In this document: in pieces, positions 52,141 through 63,200 of the stretch | Layout of the letters: every line of letters begins with the position of its first letter | Position numbering within the stretch: the stretch's first letter is position 1 | From: Planctomycetaceae bacterium | Lineage (GTDB): Bacteria > Planctomycetota > Planctomycetia > Pirellulales > Pirellulaceae | Reading direction: 5' to 3' | Assembly: GCA_002709045.1 (NCBI GenBank) | Contig: PAPJ01000011.1 | Location: 1-64,000, forward strand | DNA length: 64,000 nucleotides | Position numbers and translations under genes: made by a program | Notes under the pieces: generated by a model | What the model was told of the DNA's origin: nothing | Databases searched by the model: none | The model's input: the letters and a program-made list of their open reading frames with translations, nothing else

Positions 52141-55100
52141 ATGATTCGACAATATAACCCCAGCGTCTATCAGCGAATGATTTTCTTTTTTCTGGCCCTC
52201 TGTCTGCCAGTAGCTGGTATCGCGCAGCAGTTACCAGAACCCGGGATCGGGTTATTGATCAAGGTGGATGATGTTGCCGCTGTTCGTGAAAAGATAAAAG
52301 AAGAGCCGTGGGCAGGTCAGTATCGAAAAATCAAATCTCAGGCAGATCAACTGGTCGCTGAGTGGCCTCAGGATAAGCTCCAAATGGATCAGCGTTTAGA
52401 AGCGATTCTGGATTTAACGATTGAATTTGATGCCGTTACCAAAGATGAGGGTGCCCGCCAAATGGCCGGTTTATTGGCCACACATATGCAAACGCGTATG
52501 ACATCTGCTGCCTTTGTGTATTTGATGACGGGACAGAAACAATACGCTGAGACCGCTTTGGATGTTCTTATGACAGCCGCCCGGGTGAATCGCTGGGGCT
52601 GGTTTACCTGGAGCGGGGCAGCTATGCCCCAGATTCACGCCGGCATGTATGCACGTAACAGTGCTTTTACGATTGATTTTATCTGGTCTGCTTTAACAGA
52701 TGCTCAACGCCAGCATGTGCGGGATATTATTGCCGAAAAGGTGGTAGAGCCATACTACCGATTGGTCTTACACACACCAGCGATGGGGCTTCATCACCTG
52801 AGAAGTAAGAATCAGGGAAATAATGTGTTCTCCGGCGCTATGATCGGTTGCCTCGTTCTGGGAGATGCTTATCCCGATGCCCGCCGGTGGTTTTCAAGTT
52901 ATCTGCAGACTTACCACTGGTTGTTGACTCATGATATCGGCTGGGCTGGACAGGGTCTGGAAGCAGGCATGCCTGGATACTGGAGCGTCTCAATGCAAAA
53001 CCTCTATACAGCAGCGGTTTGCTTGAACAATGTCACAGGCGTGGACTTGAGAAATCATCCGGGATTTGAACAGGCGACCTTTTATCCGATTATGCATGAA
53101 TCCACTGTTCCTCCGGTCGGTATGTTCAGTAAACCTGTTGATAAAGATTATCAGGGCATTAGCGGAATTATTTCCGGAAAACCGATTGAGCTACCTGGTT
53201 CAGCATCAGGCAGTGCCTGGTGGTATGACTTTGCTTATCGTAATCCCAGATCGGCAGCTAACTATTTCATAAATCAGTCGATGGTGCGGGTAAACCAAAA
53301 AAAACAGTTTTCGTTTGTCAGCCATAATGCCCATCAGTCGGGTCATGCTCAGATTATCGCTCTGTTATGGACTCGGGGTGAAGTTTATCAACCCACGGTT
53401 GCTAAACCGATTGATTTATTCAAGACAACGGACCGGATGAGTATGTTTCGTAGTGGCTATGGAATGGGGCATACCTATCTGTATGTTAATGGCGATATTT
53501 TTCTTTCATCACTGGGAGAAATTCTGGGCACGTCCTCCGGAATGTCGTGGCATTATAAATGGCACGGATACCAGGCTGCAGAAACCGGAGTCGTCACTCA
53601 GGGGGAACCTTTAGCTCCGTCAATGAAAGTTAATAGTAGTTGGGATGGAGATAAGCTATCCATCATCCATACGTCAGTTGCGGCCAGCAATATTCAATAT
53701 TACAAACCCGACGGGCACGACCAACTTCCGGAACATTATCAACGGCGTGACCGCGATATTGTGTATGTCAAAGATCTACCGGGGCGGGATTACTTCATTT
53801 TTATTGACCATCTTCAACAGGACGATCCTCGGTTTCATGGTTGGCAATGGCAAACATGGAATCATGTACATGCAAATGACAATACAAATGGCGCCGTCTA
53901 TCAGCAGGTTAACGATCGCTATGTCAGGTTGAAACGTCCTAACGCTGATTTGGCGATTCAGCTGCTTGTTCCTCAACAGGTTGAGTTTGAAATTGAGAGT
54001 GCCCCGGGCCAGCCAAAGGTTGCATATATGTATGACCATAATCTGCTTTCATTACGGGCGATGGCTGGCAAGTACAAAAAAACCGAAGAGCAGTCGATTG
54101 TTATTTCCCCTAATTCCTGGAAAGGTAAAGGCAAGCTGGTCAATCCGGATGAACGGGCAGATGGTTTACCTGATTTGGTTTATTACCTCAAGGGTAAACA
54201 ATCCTTAGTGGAAAAGCAGGGAGCAAGCCTAAACCGTTTTGACGTAGCAGTCCTCTTAAAAGCCGGACACCGCTATCGTATGCGAGTCTCTTACAAGAAG
54301 GATGATTTAGCAGTCTATGAAAACCTTGCCTGGAAGATCCCACTGACCTTGCTGGATGCAGACGGAAACGTCATTGCAAAATGCGCTGAAGCATATAACA
54401 TACCGGATCCGTTGAGTTTGAGAGACAATCGTTCACTGACGAAGACAACAGACTGGCTAGCTACGGATTATGTATATTTTTCCGTTCCCGATGGAGTGGA
54501 TGCGGTACAACTTCGTGGTGAACTGCTGGCAGCAGAATATTCGCATCCTCCTAACCATATTCATGCTCAATCCGTTTTGCAGTTGGGTGATCTCATCATC
54601 GAACCACTGGGCAAACTTCCGGCTTATGAAAAGCAGACATTTGTTGCTTTGTTGAATCCATTAAATAAAGCGGATGAACTCGTACAGGCGGAGCTGATAA
54701 CCGAACCGAACAAAGATTCTGAGGCGACGGTGATTAAGATTCCCCGGGGTGAATTTGAAGCAGATTGGATCGTCGTCGATGCTTTCCGGCCGATCACATT
54801 TCAATGGGGTACAGTAGCAGCGGAATTCGCCTGGTTCAGGATTCGTGATGATGAAACAATCGAACAAATCTATATGAGAAAGGCCGCTTATCTGGCGTTG
54901 GAAGGACAGGAGATATTTAAGAATTCAGGGCCGTTGGATTTAGCATTGATAATGAATAGTGTTGGTCAGATTTCACACGTCCGCGCTTCTGTGAACGGAG
55001 CGACGGAATTGACGATGTTTGGAAAGACATATCCTCTTGGAAACGGTATTCAGGTGGCAGATGCAAATCTGCGATTTCAGGCAGACCCGGCGGCCACAAC

Positions 55101-55839
55101 ACTGGAAAGTAATTCTGTTGCCAGTCAGCGGCAACTACAGCAGGGGTTGGCATCGGTTCTCGATGCACATCTGGCAAGTCGGGATGAATCGCTGCAACGT
55201 AATCTTGCTCGTGAAGCTCGCGTCACGGCTTCAGCAACTCGGGCCGTCCGCTTTTCACCTTATCTGACGATTGATAATAAAACGTCCGAGTATCCAATTG
55301 ACGGTAAGTTGGATTATACTCAGCGTCCAATTGAAACGGCTTCGCTTGGTGGCTATGGAACCGAAAAACATCCTTTGGTCAGTGAGCAAATGGCGACCTT
55401 CCCGTTTTATGTATCTCCGACTTACTGGCTGCTTCCTTATCAAACAAAAGGCTGGATTGAATATGAATGGAAACAGGATGAACAGGTATCCGAAGTTCGT
55501 ATTCTTAATACCGCCAATGCCGGCCTGAATGATTTTGCTACCATTGATTATCGCATTGAATTGCGCAGTGCCGATGGTCAGCCGTTGGCAACGCACAGTC
55601 GCAGGTTTGGTAAAGTGTTTGATCGTCCGTTTAAGGCAGCTTTTAAGTATCCGCAACATTTCGGTAAATATGGTGAGACATTCACCGGAATGCTGGAACC
55701 CGGTGTTCCTGTTCCTTTCGGAGATGGCTGGCAGTCAACCAAATTTGAAGCGGTTAAAGCACGTAAGGTAAGAATCTATATTGATTCATTCTGGGGACTT
55801 GGCGGTGGCCTGAACGAAGTTCAGATCTACGCGGAATAA
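52141..55839 (+). CDS. Heparinase II/III-like polysaccharide lyase, large
   Basis: This 1,232-residue exported protein takes the ATG at 52141, or at 52177 if the leader begins at MIFFFLALCLPVAGIA; neither has a clear ribosome binding site. Residues about 60-400 are helical and look like the (alpha/alpha)6 toroid of alginate/heparin lyases (MTAARVNRWGW, RSKNQGNNVFSGAMIG, YWSVSMQNLYTAAV). At about 400-560 a beta domain includes FVSHNAHQSGHAQ and RSGYGMGHTYLYVNGD. The final ~210 residues (from 1021) read like a discoidin/CBM32-type domain (NLAREARVTASATR, GWIEYEWKQDEQVSEVRIL). It cleaves uronic-acid polymers by elimination if it is like its relatives. It is divergent from a sulfatase gene, which supports a sulfated substrate. 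Confidence 0.7.
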   Translation: MIRQYNPSVYQRMIFFFLALCLPVAGIAQQLPEPGIGLLIKVDDVAAVREKIKEEPWAGQYRKIKSQADQLVAEWPQDKLQMDQRLEAILDLTIEFDAVTKDEGARQMAGLLATHMQTRMTSAAFVYLMTGQKQYAETALDVLMTAARVNRWGWFTWSGAAMPQIHAGMYARNSAFTIDFIWSALTDAQRQHVRDIIAEKVVEPYYRLVLHTPAMGLHHLRSKNQGNNVFSGAMIGCLVLGDAYPDARRWFSSYLQTYHWLLTHDIGWAGQGLEAGMPGYWSVSMQNLYTAAVCLNNVTGVDLRNHPGFEQATFYPIMHESTVPPVGMFSKPVDKDYQGISGIISGKPIELPGSASGSAWWYDFAYRNPRSAANYFINQSMVRVNQKKQFSFVSHNAHQSGHAQIIALLWTRGEVYQPTVAKPIDLFKTTDRMSMFRSGYGMGHTYLYVNGDIFLSSLGEILGTSSGMSWHYKWHGYQAAETGVVTQGEPLAPSMKVNSSWDGDKLSIIHTSVAASNIQYYKPDGHDQLPEHYQRRDRDIVYVKDLPGRDYFIFIDHLQQDDPRFHGWQWQTWNHVHANDNTNGAVYQQVNDRYVRLKRPNADLAIQLLVPQQVEFEIESAPGQPKVAYMYDHNLLSLRAMAGKYKKTEEQSIVISPNSWKGKGKLVNPDERADGLPDLVYYLKGKQSLVEKQGASLNRFDVAVLLKAGHRYRMRVSYKKDDLAVYENLAWKIPLTLLDADGNVIAKCAEAYNIPDPLSLRDNRSLTKTTDWLATDYVYFSVPDGVDAVQLRGELLAAEYSHPPNHIHAQSVLQLGDLIIEPLGKLPAYEKQTFVALLNPLNKADELVQAELITEPNKDSEATVIKIPRGEFEADWIVVDAFRPITFQWGTVAAEFAWFRIRDDETIEQIYMRKAAYLALEGQEIFKNSGPLDLALIMNSVGQISHVRASVNGATELTMFGKTYPLGNGIQVADANLRFQADPAATTLESNSVASQRQLQQGLASVLDAHLASRDESLQRNLAREARVTASATRAVRFSPYLTIDNKTSEYPIDGKLDYTQRPIETASLGGYGTEKHPLVSEQMATFPFYVSPTYWLLPYQTKGWIEYEWKQDEQVSEVRILNTANAGLNDFATIDYRIELRSADGQPLATHSRRFGKVFDRPFKAAFKYPQHFGKYGETFTGMLEPGVPVPFGDGWQSTKFEAVKARKVRIYIDSFWGLGGGLNEVQIYAE

Positions 55840-55850
55840 TCTTCAGGCTA

Positions 55851-58223
55851 TTATTGTGGACTAATCAGATAACTTAGCAGATCTCTTATTTCATCCCGGG
55901 TAAGTGCATTTAGTAAACCGGTCGGCATTAGCGATGCTTTGGAGGGAACCATTTCTTCAATGTCCGCTTCCGGGATGTCCGTACGAGCGAATGGGCGAAA
56001 TGGATCAGTACGAACAGAATATCGGCCACCTGAAAGATTAACGATCTGGCCGGTGATCTGCCGACCATCGTTCATAATGAAGGTGCTGGCTTGATACTGA
56101 TCAGGTATTATTTTGCTCGGTTCCACAATGTGTTCCAGTATCGCCTGGACTGAATAGCGTCCGGCGAGTCCGTTAAGATTTGGACCGAGTACACCTCCGG
56201 CATTGCCGATGCGATGGCAATTATCACAACGCACTTTTCTAAAAGCAGCCTTTCCCTTTTCCGGACTGGCGGTTTTGAGTTTGTCCGATTCAGTCAGCGG
56301 GACGAGGTCTTGCAATTTCCATGTTTCAATGACTGGCAGACTGGGTTGCATATTTTCAGCTTCAGGAAGCCCCAGAGTGCGAATAAGTTGTTGTAACTCT
56401 TCACTTTGGGCACGATACTTTCGGTGAGCAACGGCGCGGAGTTCATAAGGATTGATTGCTTTGGTCAGTTGCAGCTTTTGATCGTCGGTATAGTTGTGGA
56501 TTCCTGTGTCCATCAGAATTGAGAGAAAGTGGAACTGTGTCATCAGTGACTCTGCGCTGGAGATTGAGTCTAATGTGCGATGGGTAAATCCCTCAGGCTG
56601 AAAATTGCTCAGAAGGCTCGCCAGTTCTTTGTTGATGTTGTTCGAGGCATCGGGATAGAGGGGATCCAGGTAGGTCAGTAGCTTGGCTTTCTCTGAATTT
56701 GTGGGCGGCCCTAATCGGTCCAGAAGAATCGAAAAAATGCGCAGGCTTGTAAGACGTTGGGCATTGGACAAGGCATGCCATTTCAGTGACATTAGTTTTT
56801 GATAGGTGCGTTGTCGATAATTTTCCGGAGCCTGGCGGGCAACTGCGGTCAGCCCTTCCAGTAATGCGGTTTTGTTTGATTCTCCAAAGACATAGTCCCC
56901 CCAGATTTCGAGAGGCTGGTTTTCAAGCGCGATTCGGGCAGCATAGCGAATTGTTCTGTCATTGGATCTGAGCGACGGCGACAGTAAGTCATAGTCGGCC
57001 GCTTCGTCTCTGCGATTGAGAGCACTCAAATGCTGACGTTGTTTCGCTGATTGGGAGAGCGATGATTTTACGACTAACGGTATACGCTCTTGATACGAGA
57101 TACGATAGATATTGGATTGGTTTCCGCGACCTCCGGTAGCAAAGTAAAGTGCTCCGTCATGACCAACCACAATATCGGTAACCGCTAAAGGCGTGCCGTT
57201 GGCAAAGAATTCCCATTCGCCTGAATAAGTTGCTTCATTCTGTTTGAGGTGTACGGCATAGATACGCCCGTAACTCCAGTCGCAGGCATACAATGCATTT
57301 TGATATCGAGGCGGAAAATGCGTGCCGTTGCCAAAGATCACACCGGTCGGCGACCCGGGACCGATTTCAAGCGTTGGAGGCAGAGTGTCGGGATAGTAGG
57401 GCATGAGATTTTCCGGACTTTGTCGCCAGCCGTAATCGGCACCACTAATGAGGTGATAGATATTGGCTGGTCGATACCATGGTAGGCCCATAAATCCTTC
57501 GTTATCAGAATCAAAAGTAAACAGGTCGCCCTGATGGTTGAATGCCAGATCGTATGAGTTACGTAATCCCTGACAAAACATCTCCCGTACCTTGCCGTCA
57601 GTTGAGAATCGCATCACCCATCCTTGACGTGCAGGTGATTTGAACGAGCCTGTTGATTTGACCGGAGTTACCTGATCGTTGTTAATGTCATCAGGTGTAC
57701 CCGTAGCATTGCCGGCAATCAGGTAGATCCAGCGACTACCTGGATAGGTTACCAGTCCGTGAGCACCATGCTCTCCTTTACCAGCAATAGGAACAATCAA
57801 TTCGGGTGCCGCGAAAGTTCCTTTCCCATCGGTGTCCAAAAGTCGATAGACACCACGTTCTCCGTTCCCGTCGGTTTTGACTACATAGAGGAAATTGAAT
57901 GCATAAAGCAGGCCGTGGGCACCGCCCAGATTGACAGGTATATTGTGAATGCTCGTTACCGACGGTTTTTGATGCAGGTCGCCTGGTATGATCCTAAATA
58001 ATTTGTCGTTCTGGCTGCTGGCAAGGAGGTGTCCCTGAGAATCGACGGTGAGACTGACAATGGATGCCTGCTGTTTAGGAAATGTGGCAATGATCTCCGC
58101 TTTGAATCCGGGCAGGACCTGGACATTCGTTGCCGGCACTGCGATGTTTTTGGTAACCGCGACTAGAGGAACATCTATGACAAGATACGAGAAGACGGCC
58201 ACCAGGAATAATTTGGATTTCAT
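55851..58223 (-). CDS. PVC-type beta-propeller protein with c-type heme domain
   Basis: From the ATG at 58223 (AGTGAGGA about eight bases ahead) the product is 790 residues. After a signal peptide comes a sugar-dehydrogenase-like beta-propeller (about 30-390), with family marks such as GAHGLVTYPGSRWIYLIAGNAT and DSDNEGFMGLPWYRP. A helical repeat region follows. The C-terminal 'Pirellula/Verrucomicrobium type' heme-binding domain has the heme site VRCDNCHRIGNAGG near 665, GPNLNGLAGR and MPTGLLNALTRDEIRDLLSYL. It probably oxidises sugars in the periplasm and passes electrons to the heme. It begins 11 bases after the stop of the PQQ-like propeller gene, so the two are one operon. Confidence 0.85.
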   Translation of the reverse strand: MKSKLFLVAVFSYLVIDVPLVAVTKNIAVPATNVQVLPGFKAEIIATFPKQQASIVSLTVDSQGHLLASSQNDKLFRIIPGDLHQKPSVTSIHNIPVNLGGAHGLLYAFNFLYVVKTDGNGERGVYRLLDTDGKGTFAAPELIVPIAGKGEHGAHGLVTYPGSRWIYLIAGNATGTPDDINNDQVTPVKSTGSFKSPARQGWVMRFSTDGKVREMFCQGLRNSYDLAFNHQGDLFTFDSDNEGFMGLPWYRPANIYHLISGADYGWRQSPENLMPYYPDTLPPTLEIGPGSPTGVIFGNGTHFPPRYQNALYACDWSYGRIYAVHLKQNEATYSGEWEFFANGTPLAVTDIVVGHDGALYFATGGRGNQSNIYRISYQERIPLVVKSSLSQSAKQRQHLSALNRRDEAADYDLLSPSLRSNDRTIRYAARIALENQPLEIWGDYVFGESNKTALLEGLTAVARQAPENYRQRTYQKLMSLKWHALSNAQRLTSLRIFSILLDRLGPPTNSEKAKLLTYLDPLYPDASNNINKELASLLSNFQPEGFTHRTLDSISSAESLMTQFHFLSILMDTGIHNYTDDQKLQLTKAINPYELRAVAHRKYRAQSEELQQLIRTLGLPEAENMQPSLPVIETWKLQDLVPLTESDKLKTASPEKGKAAFRKVRCDNCHRIGNAGGVLGPNLNGLAGRYSVQAILEHIVEPSKIIPDQYQASTFIMNDGRQITGQIVNLSGGRYSVRTDPFRPFARTDIPEADIEEMVPSKASLMPTGLLNALTRDEIRDLLSYLISPQ

Positions 58224-58234
58224 CGACAAAGTCC

Positions 58235-59764
58235 TCACTCAGCTTCGATGCAAATAAGCTCTTTAAGCGTCCGCGCGTAAAGTCGGCCTTTTGAATGTGC
58301 CAGACTTGAAAGCGTCCATGTTTGCCCGGCTGGTCCGAGATCACTGATAGACACAAGTGCCTGTTTATCAAGTTTAGGACTGTTCCATTTGAGTACATAA
58401 ACAGTACCAACCATGGTTGGCAGGTAAATATGCTGCCCCACGACTGTCGGGCTTGCTGCTGAGACATGTCCCCAACCACTTCCGGCATTGCGTTTATCCT
58501 GCGTGGCCCGAAATCCGTCGGCATTTTTCATGTCATTGGGAATTGTTGTATTCTGCAGAATCTGACTCTCATGGGTTACTTTATTTCGTACGATTTGTAA
58601 TGGAACCTGAAGGTATTCCACCACCTCTGTCTTCAGATTGATTCTGCCAATGAAGCCGGCTTGATGAGAAAGGAAGTAGTGGTAGTTGCCGACCACGAGA
58701 TTGGTTTGATAGGTAATTGCTTTTTTGGCAGGTTGGAATTGCTGCCCGGTTTTTGTTTCATAATCCGGATATCCGGCTGTGATACGCACATTGTTGGTCA
58801 GTGATACACGATTGATTTCATCGCCGTTTTCCGGGTCTAACACGATATGATCGTGACCTACAAATCCATAGACTCCATGGGCATTAAAAGTGACGTTTTG
58901 AGCAGAGGGATATCCTTTGATTCCGCGATCCCAGTCTGTCGAACCATCTAATGCATTTACGCGTGAGATACCGAATGGTTCCTCAGGTGGTTGGTGACCT
59001 CCGCCACGACCGGTCATGATCACGGGTTTGGATGATTTGGTATATCCAAATGTGGAAGCGGCATGACAACCTGTTCCCGTTTTGGCGATCCAGTTGGTTT
59101 TTCCTGTTTTGAGATCAAACGCATGCAGGTGTGTCCAGTATTCCTTGCCTCGCCCAAGTGAGTGTGAGCCGGCTTTAGTGGTGGCTGATAGAGGGAGATT
59201 ATTATGGACGGTTTTGACAACAATAATTTGGTTTTTAAATATGAAGGGTTCGTGTTGACGTGAATGGTGACGCCCAAAAGGTACCCATTGGTACGTCCAT
59301 TTTTGATTGCCCTGATGGTCGAAAACGGAAATGCATCCGCCTACATTTACAAAAACAACGATCTCACTTGTGACAATAGCTGAGGCCGCTGTGTTATCAC
59401 TAAACAGACTTGACAGGTCTGTCGTTCGCGCGGCCGAGATTTCGTGTCGCCATAGTTCCTGCCCCGTATCAGCATCAAAACAAAGTCCAATTGTCAGCGA
59501 ACTCATCTCAGTATCTTTTGAAATAGGCTCGTGGCATTGTACAAACAGGCGGTTACCATAAACGACTGGTGTGCCCTGACCGGTATTAGGGAGTTTAGCG
59601 CGCCAGCGAATGTTTGTTCCCGCTGTTCCGCTGAACGACGTTGCGGCTTTACCCTTCACGACGTAGTTGTATCCGGGACCGCTGGCCTGAGGCCAGTCAG
59701 CCCGTACTTCGACGAAGGTGAAAAGAGCCAGACAAAGAAACGTTTTAATGATCGTGGTGTTCAT
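58235..59764 (-). CDS. PQQ-type beta-propeller protein, exported
   Basis: From the ATG at 59764 the product is 509 residues with a signal peptide (MNTTIIKTFLCLALFTFVEVRA). A start nine codons earlier is possible, and either lies within the upstream heme gene's end. The body is an eight-bladed type propeller: WRAKLPNTGQGTPVVYGNRLFVQCHEP, CFDADTGQELWRHEI, IVTSEIVVFVNVGGCISVFD, HAFDLKTGKTNWIAKTGTG and AASPTVVGQHIYLPTMVGTVYVLKW. PQQ-dependent dehydrogenases and PQQ-like propeller proteins share this pattern, and it is not clear whether cofactor is bound. It overlaps the heme-domain gene upstream by 20 bases. Confidence 0.8.
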   Translation of the reverse strand: MNTTIIKTFLCLALFTFVEVRADWPQASGPGYNYVVKGKAATSFSGTAGTNIRWRAKLPNTGQGTPVVYGNRLFVQCHEPISKDTEMSSLTIGLCFDADTGQELWRHEISAARTTDLSSLFSDNTAASAIVTSEIVVFVNVGGCISVFDHQGNQKWTYQWVPFGRHHSRQHEPFIFKNQIIVVKTVHNNLPLSATTKAGSHSLGRGKEYWTHLHAFDLKTGKTNWIAKTGTGCHAASTFGYTKSSKPVIMTGRGGGHQPPEEPFGISRVNALDGSTDWDRGIKGYPSAQNVTFNAHGVYGFVGHDHIVLDPENGDEINRVSLTNNVRITAGYPDYETKTGQQFQPAKKAITYQTNLVVGNYHYFLSHQAGFIGRINLKTEVVEYLQVPLQIVRNKVTHESQILQNTTIPNDMKNADGFRATQDKRNAGSGWGHVSAASPTVVGQHIYLPTMVGTVYVLKWNSPKLDKQALVSISDLGPAGQTWTLSSLAHSKGRLYARTLKELICIEAE

Positions 59765-60215
59765 GCATGTACATCTTATGTTTCTTGTCACCTTTGGCCA
59801 TTACATAGGCGATAAGGTCAAGAATCTCTTCACGAGACAACTTATCGAGCAGGCCTTTGGGCATCAGCGATACATCGGATTTCTTTTCAGCATCAATCTC
59901 ATCCTTAAGAATAACTGTTGCCTTGTCCTTGGCCAGCGGATCGACCACGATGTGTAACTCGTCAGGTGTGTCTTTGATGACCATGCCGGTCAGTTGTTTA
60001 CCGGACACAAGCAGATAGGAATGAGACTGATATTTCTCAGCGATCTTTTTGGACGGATCAATAATCGACTGCAGCACATGTGCGGTGTTAAAAAACTTGG
60101 ATTCTATTTTGGTCAGATCGGGTCCGAATTCTTTTCCCTGATCACTGAGTTTGTGACATGCGGCACAGCTTGCGACTTTGAAAAGTTCACGGCCGACTTC
60201 GAAGTTGCGTCCCAT
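59745..60215 (-). CDS. c-type heme domain, cut from the upstream gene by an in-frame stop
   Basis: This 156-residue open frame holds a full Pirellula/Verrucomicrobium-type heme-binding domain: heme site CAACHKLSDQGKEFGPDLT, ESKFFNTAHVLQSIIDPSKK, then LMPKGLLDKLSREEILDLIAYV, and a His-rich end (KHKMYMHEHHDH). It has no signal peptide and no ribosome binding site before its first ATG (60215), although c-type heme must be attached in the periplasm. Reading further upstream the same frame continues through nine codons (LLADINPLP) to a TAA at 60243-60245, which is the stop of the cupredoxin-bearing gene. It therefore looks like the C-terminal domain of that protein, split off by one stop codon. 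Confidence 0.8.
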   Translation of the reverse strand: MGRNFEVGRELFKVASCAACHKLSDQGKEFGPDLTKIESKFFNTAHVLQSIIDPSKKIAEKYQSHSYLLVSGKQLTGMVIKDTPDELHIVVDPLAKDKATVILKDEIDAEKKSDVSLMPKGLLDKLSREEILDLIAYVMAKGDKKHKMYMHEHHDH

Positions 60216-60242
60216 TGGTAGTGGGTTTATATCAGCCAGCAG

Positions 60243-63200
60243 TTATTCCACCTTCCATTGACGGCCACGACTGCTCAGTTTCAGCAAATCATCTTTGTAT
60301 TCCAACTTGTTATCAGCCAGGTATTTTTCCGGATCGAGGTTGTATTGTTCTGCATCGGCCACGACATATAAGGCTCCGTACATACGTCGCCAGTGTCCCG
60401 GATAAGTACATACATAGGGATAGATGCCAGGCTCCTGAGGTGCCTCAAAGATCAGAGCTTCGACCTGATTGGTTTGCAACAAGGTGCTGCTTAACAGCAC
60501 TTTATCGCTTCGGGGAACATAATGACGGGCCATGGCGTCCGGGTCACGGCCTGTTGCTTCGGCAAGTTCTCCGATTTCCTGCATCGCACCAGGAGTCGTA
60601 ATGACAAAGTTGTGTGGCATGCTGTCGGTGTTTGAGAATCGGAATTCAACAGTCTTTCCGGTTTCGATCACAAGCTGTTCTTTATCGTAGATCATACGAT
60701 GAGCCACGGTTCCGACAGCGATTACCCGTACATCCAGATTCTGCAGTCGGTTTTCCACCGCTTTCCGCTGTAAGTCAGGTAGCTTGACAGCCACTGCTTT
60801 GGTTAAGTTAATCGCCTGAGTCGCACTATCACTTGTCCGATATGCCGCGGGTAGTTCAGTAAGATAGGCGACCAGATTATCGGCAAGCGGTTGCAGTTTC
60901 TGTTCCGGCCATTTGTCAGACGGAATCAGACTGAGCGCATTAATCGAGGAAGTACGTTGCAGCCCTGCTTTCAGGAGACGGATAAGTGCATTAAACTTTT
61001 CTTCTTCATGCCCGGGAATGGAAGCCAGAGAATGGATGGCAAAGTCGTGGATGGTTTCCCCGGATGTCACAGAAAGACGATTTTCAGGTATAGGCTGCTT
61101 TTTAATTCCCGGTCCGGACCATTCAAAAGACAGAGCATCACCTCCTCCGTTATCGAAGTAGGTTACCTCTAGTTTGTGGCTGCCGGCTGCTAAATCGATC
61201 GCTGCAGATTTTAATATTGGCCCGTGTAACCCGTCATTATTTATAAGCTCGGCATCGTTGATATATACACGTGATCCGTCATCTGAAGAGATACCGAAAG
61301 TATAACGACCAGGTTGATCGATACGAATGTAGCCACTGAATTTGAGAGCAAATGCATCGACCGCTTTTCGCTGAGGAACATCCAGTCCAATATGGTCAGC
61401 AACGCCGCTTTCCTTAGGTGTCAGTTTATTCAGGTTGTTAATATCAACATTGCCAATCGACGGTTGGTAGAAATCAACATGAATGCCTGGTTGAGCAAGC
61501 GAGGCCCCTCCGCTTTCCGATTCCAGTTGGGTAGGCAATGCCGAAACCAGTGGTAAGACTTTAGAGTAAAGATTACTACGTACTTGTTCATCCCGAATCG
61601 CAGGAATGGCTGAAAGAAAATCGCGCAATTGTTCTTTGCTACGAGTGGCAGCCAGATAGGCATCGTCACCTGTGCCGTCGGCAGCGATCCAGGCCGCAAA
61701 GGCGTAGCGACGGGTATCGGCTGATTGCCCCAGGACCGCCAGCTTCTCGATTGTGTTGGCATGGGGAGCCAGTTGTTCAGCGGGTTGCAGTGTAAGTAGT
61801 GTTCCCAGTCCGGCAATCCCGGACTGACTTTGCGTATCGCGTTGGGCAAGTAGTTCAACGATCAATGCAGCAGGCTCGGTCTGCTGGAGTTGAGATAGTC
61901 CGGTAATCGCTGTTGAAAGCTGCTGTGCATTGGCATTTTCGCGTGCCAGAATTGCCAAATAAACAGCTTCAGTCGGATCGAGCTTCATCAGATCTTCGAT
62001 ACTTGCATTTCTAAGTACATACAACTGGGCTGCTTTAGAAAGAGGCTTATTATTAGCGATGGCATCATTGACGATGGCATCCACATTCAGACTTTTGGTT
62101 GCATAGTTGAGTACGGTTGTTAGTTCCGCGTCTGTCGGGCGTACGGCAACTTCAAAAATAGCCTCGGCAGCAGCCAGCCCCTGAAGTTCAACAGCGGCTT
62201 TGGCAACCTCAGCTCGTACTAATGCGGATTCGTCCTGAGCGGCTTTGGTAAGCAGAGCTTCCCAGCCATCGATCTTCCCGGCCCAGTGTCCGAGAGTTCT
62301 GATGGCTGCTGCTCGATGACGCCCGTCTTGTGCTTCAAAGACACGTTGCAGTAATTCCAGATTGGCAACCCGTTGTTCCTCAAAAACCCAGAGGCATTCG
62401 AGTAGTGCCTGAGCCTGAATGGAATCACCCGGTTCCAGAGACTTAGCCCATTGGGCAACGGTTGCCAGTGTTGCATCGGCTTCCCGACCACTAAGCTCAA
62501 GTCTGGCCCGATATCGAATTCCATTCTCAGGTAATAGAAAAGATTGAAGAATGTCAGCAACCGGAGCACCAATCATTTGCGGATGGTTCACTAAAGGCCG
62601 CCCTTTGTAGGTGACCCGGTAAATACGACCGTGTTTCGCGTCTCGGTTAGGGTCTCGCATGTTGTGTTGCATGTGTCCAATCAATGCGTTACTCCAATCC
62701 GATACATACAATGCACCATCACCACCGACTTCAATATCAGAGGGGCGGAAAGTCGGATCAGAGGAATAGAGGATAGGTTCAATCTCTTCTGCCGTAATAT
62801 CCGCTCCCTCGTATTTGACTTCATGCTGCAAGACTCCCTGAAACCCAATCACGTTACAAATCAGGAAATTACCGTTATTGGCTTCGGGGAAATGACTGCT
62901 TGAGAGAAAGCCGGTGGCCGCCACGGGGCGTACACGTTTTTTGAACCATTTTTTATTCCCCATGCCTTTACCAATATTGACATAGCTACCGGTTCCTCCG
63001 GTTCCGTCATTAGCAAACTGGAAGCCCCACTGGTCAAAGGCATCTCCGTGAGGGTTAGGACCAATGGGGAATACAAACTCCATTTCAAACGTGCGCGGGT
63101 CAAATCGATAGACTCCGGAAGCGGTAGAGCGATATGTTTTGGTGGGAGTTTCCATGTTGGCCACGTTGAAAATACCACGACTCCAGTAAAGTCCACCATC

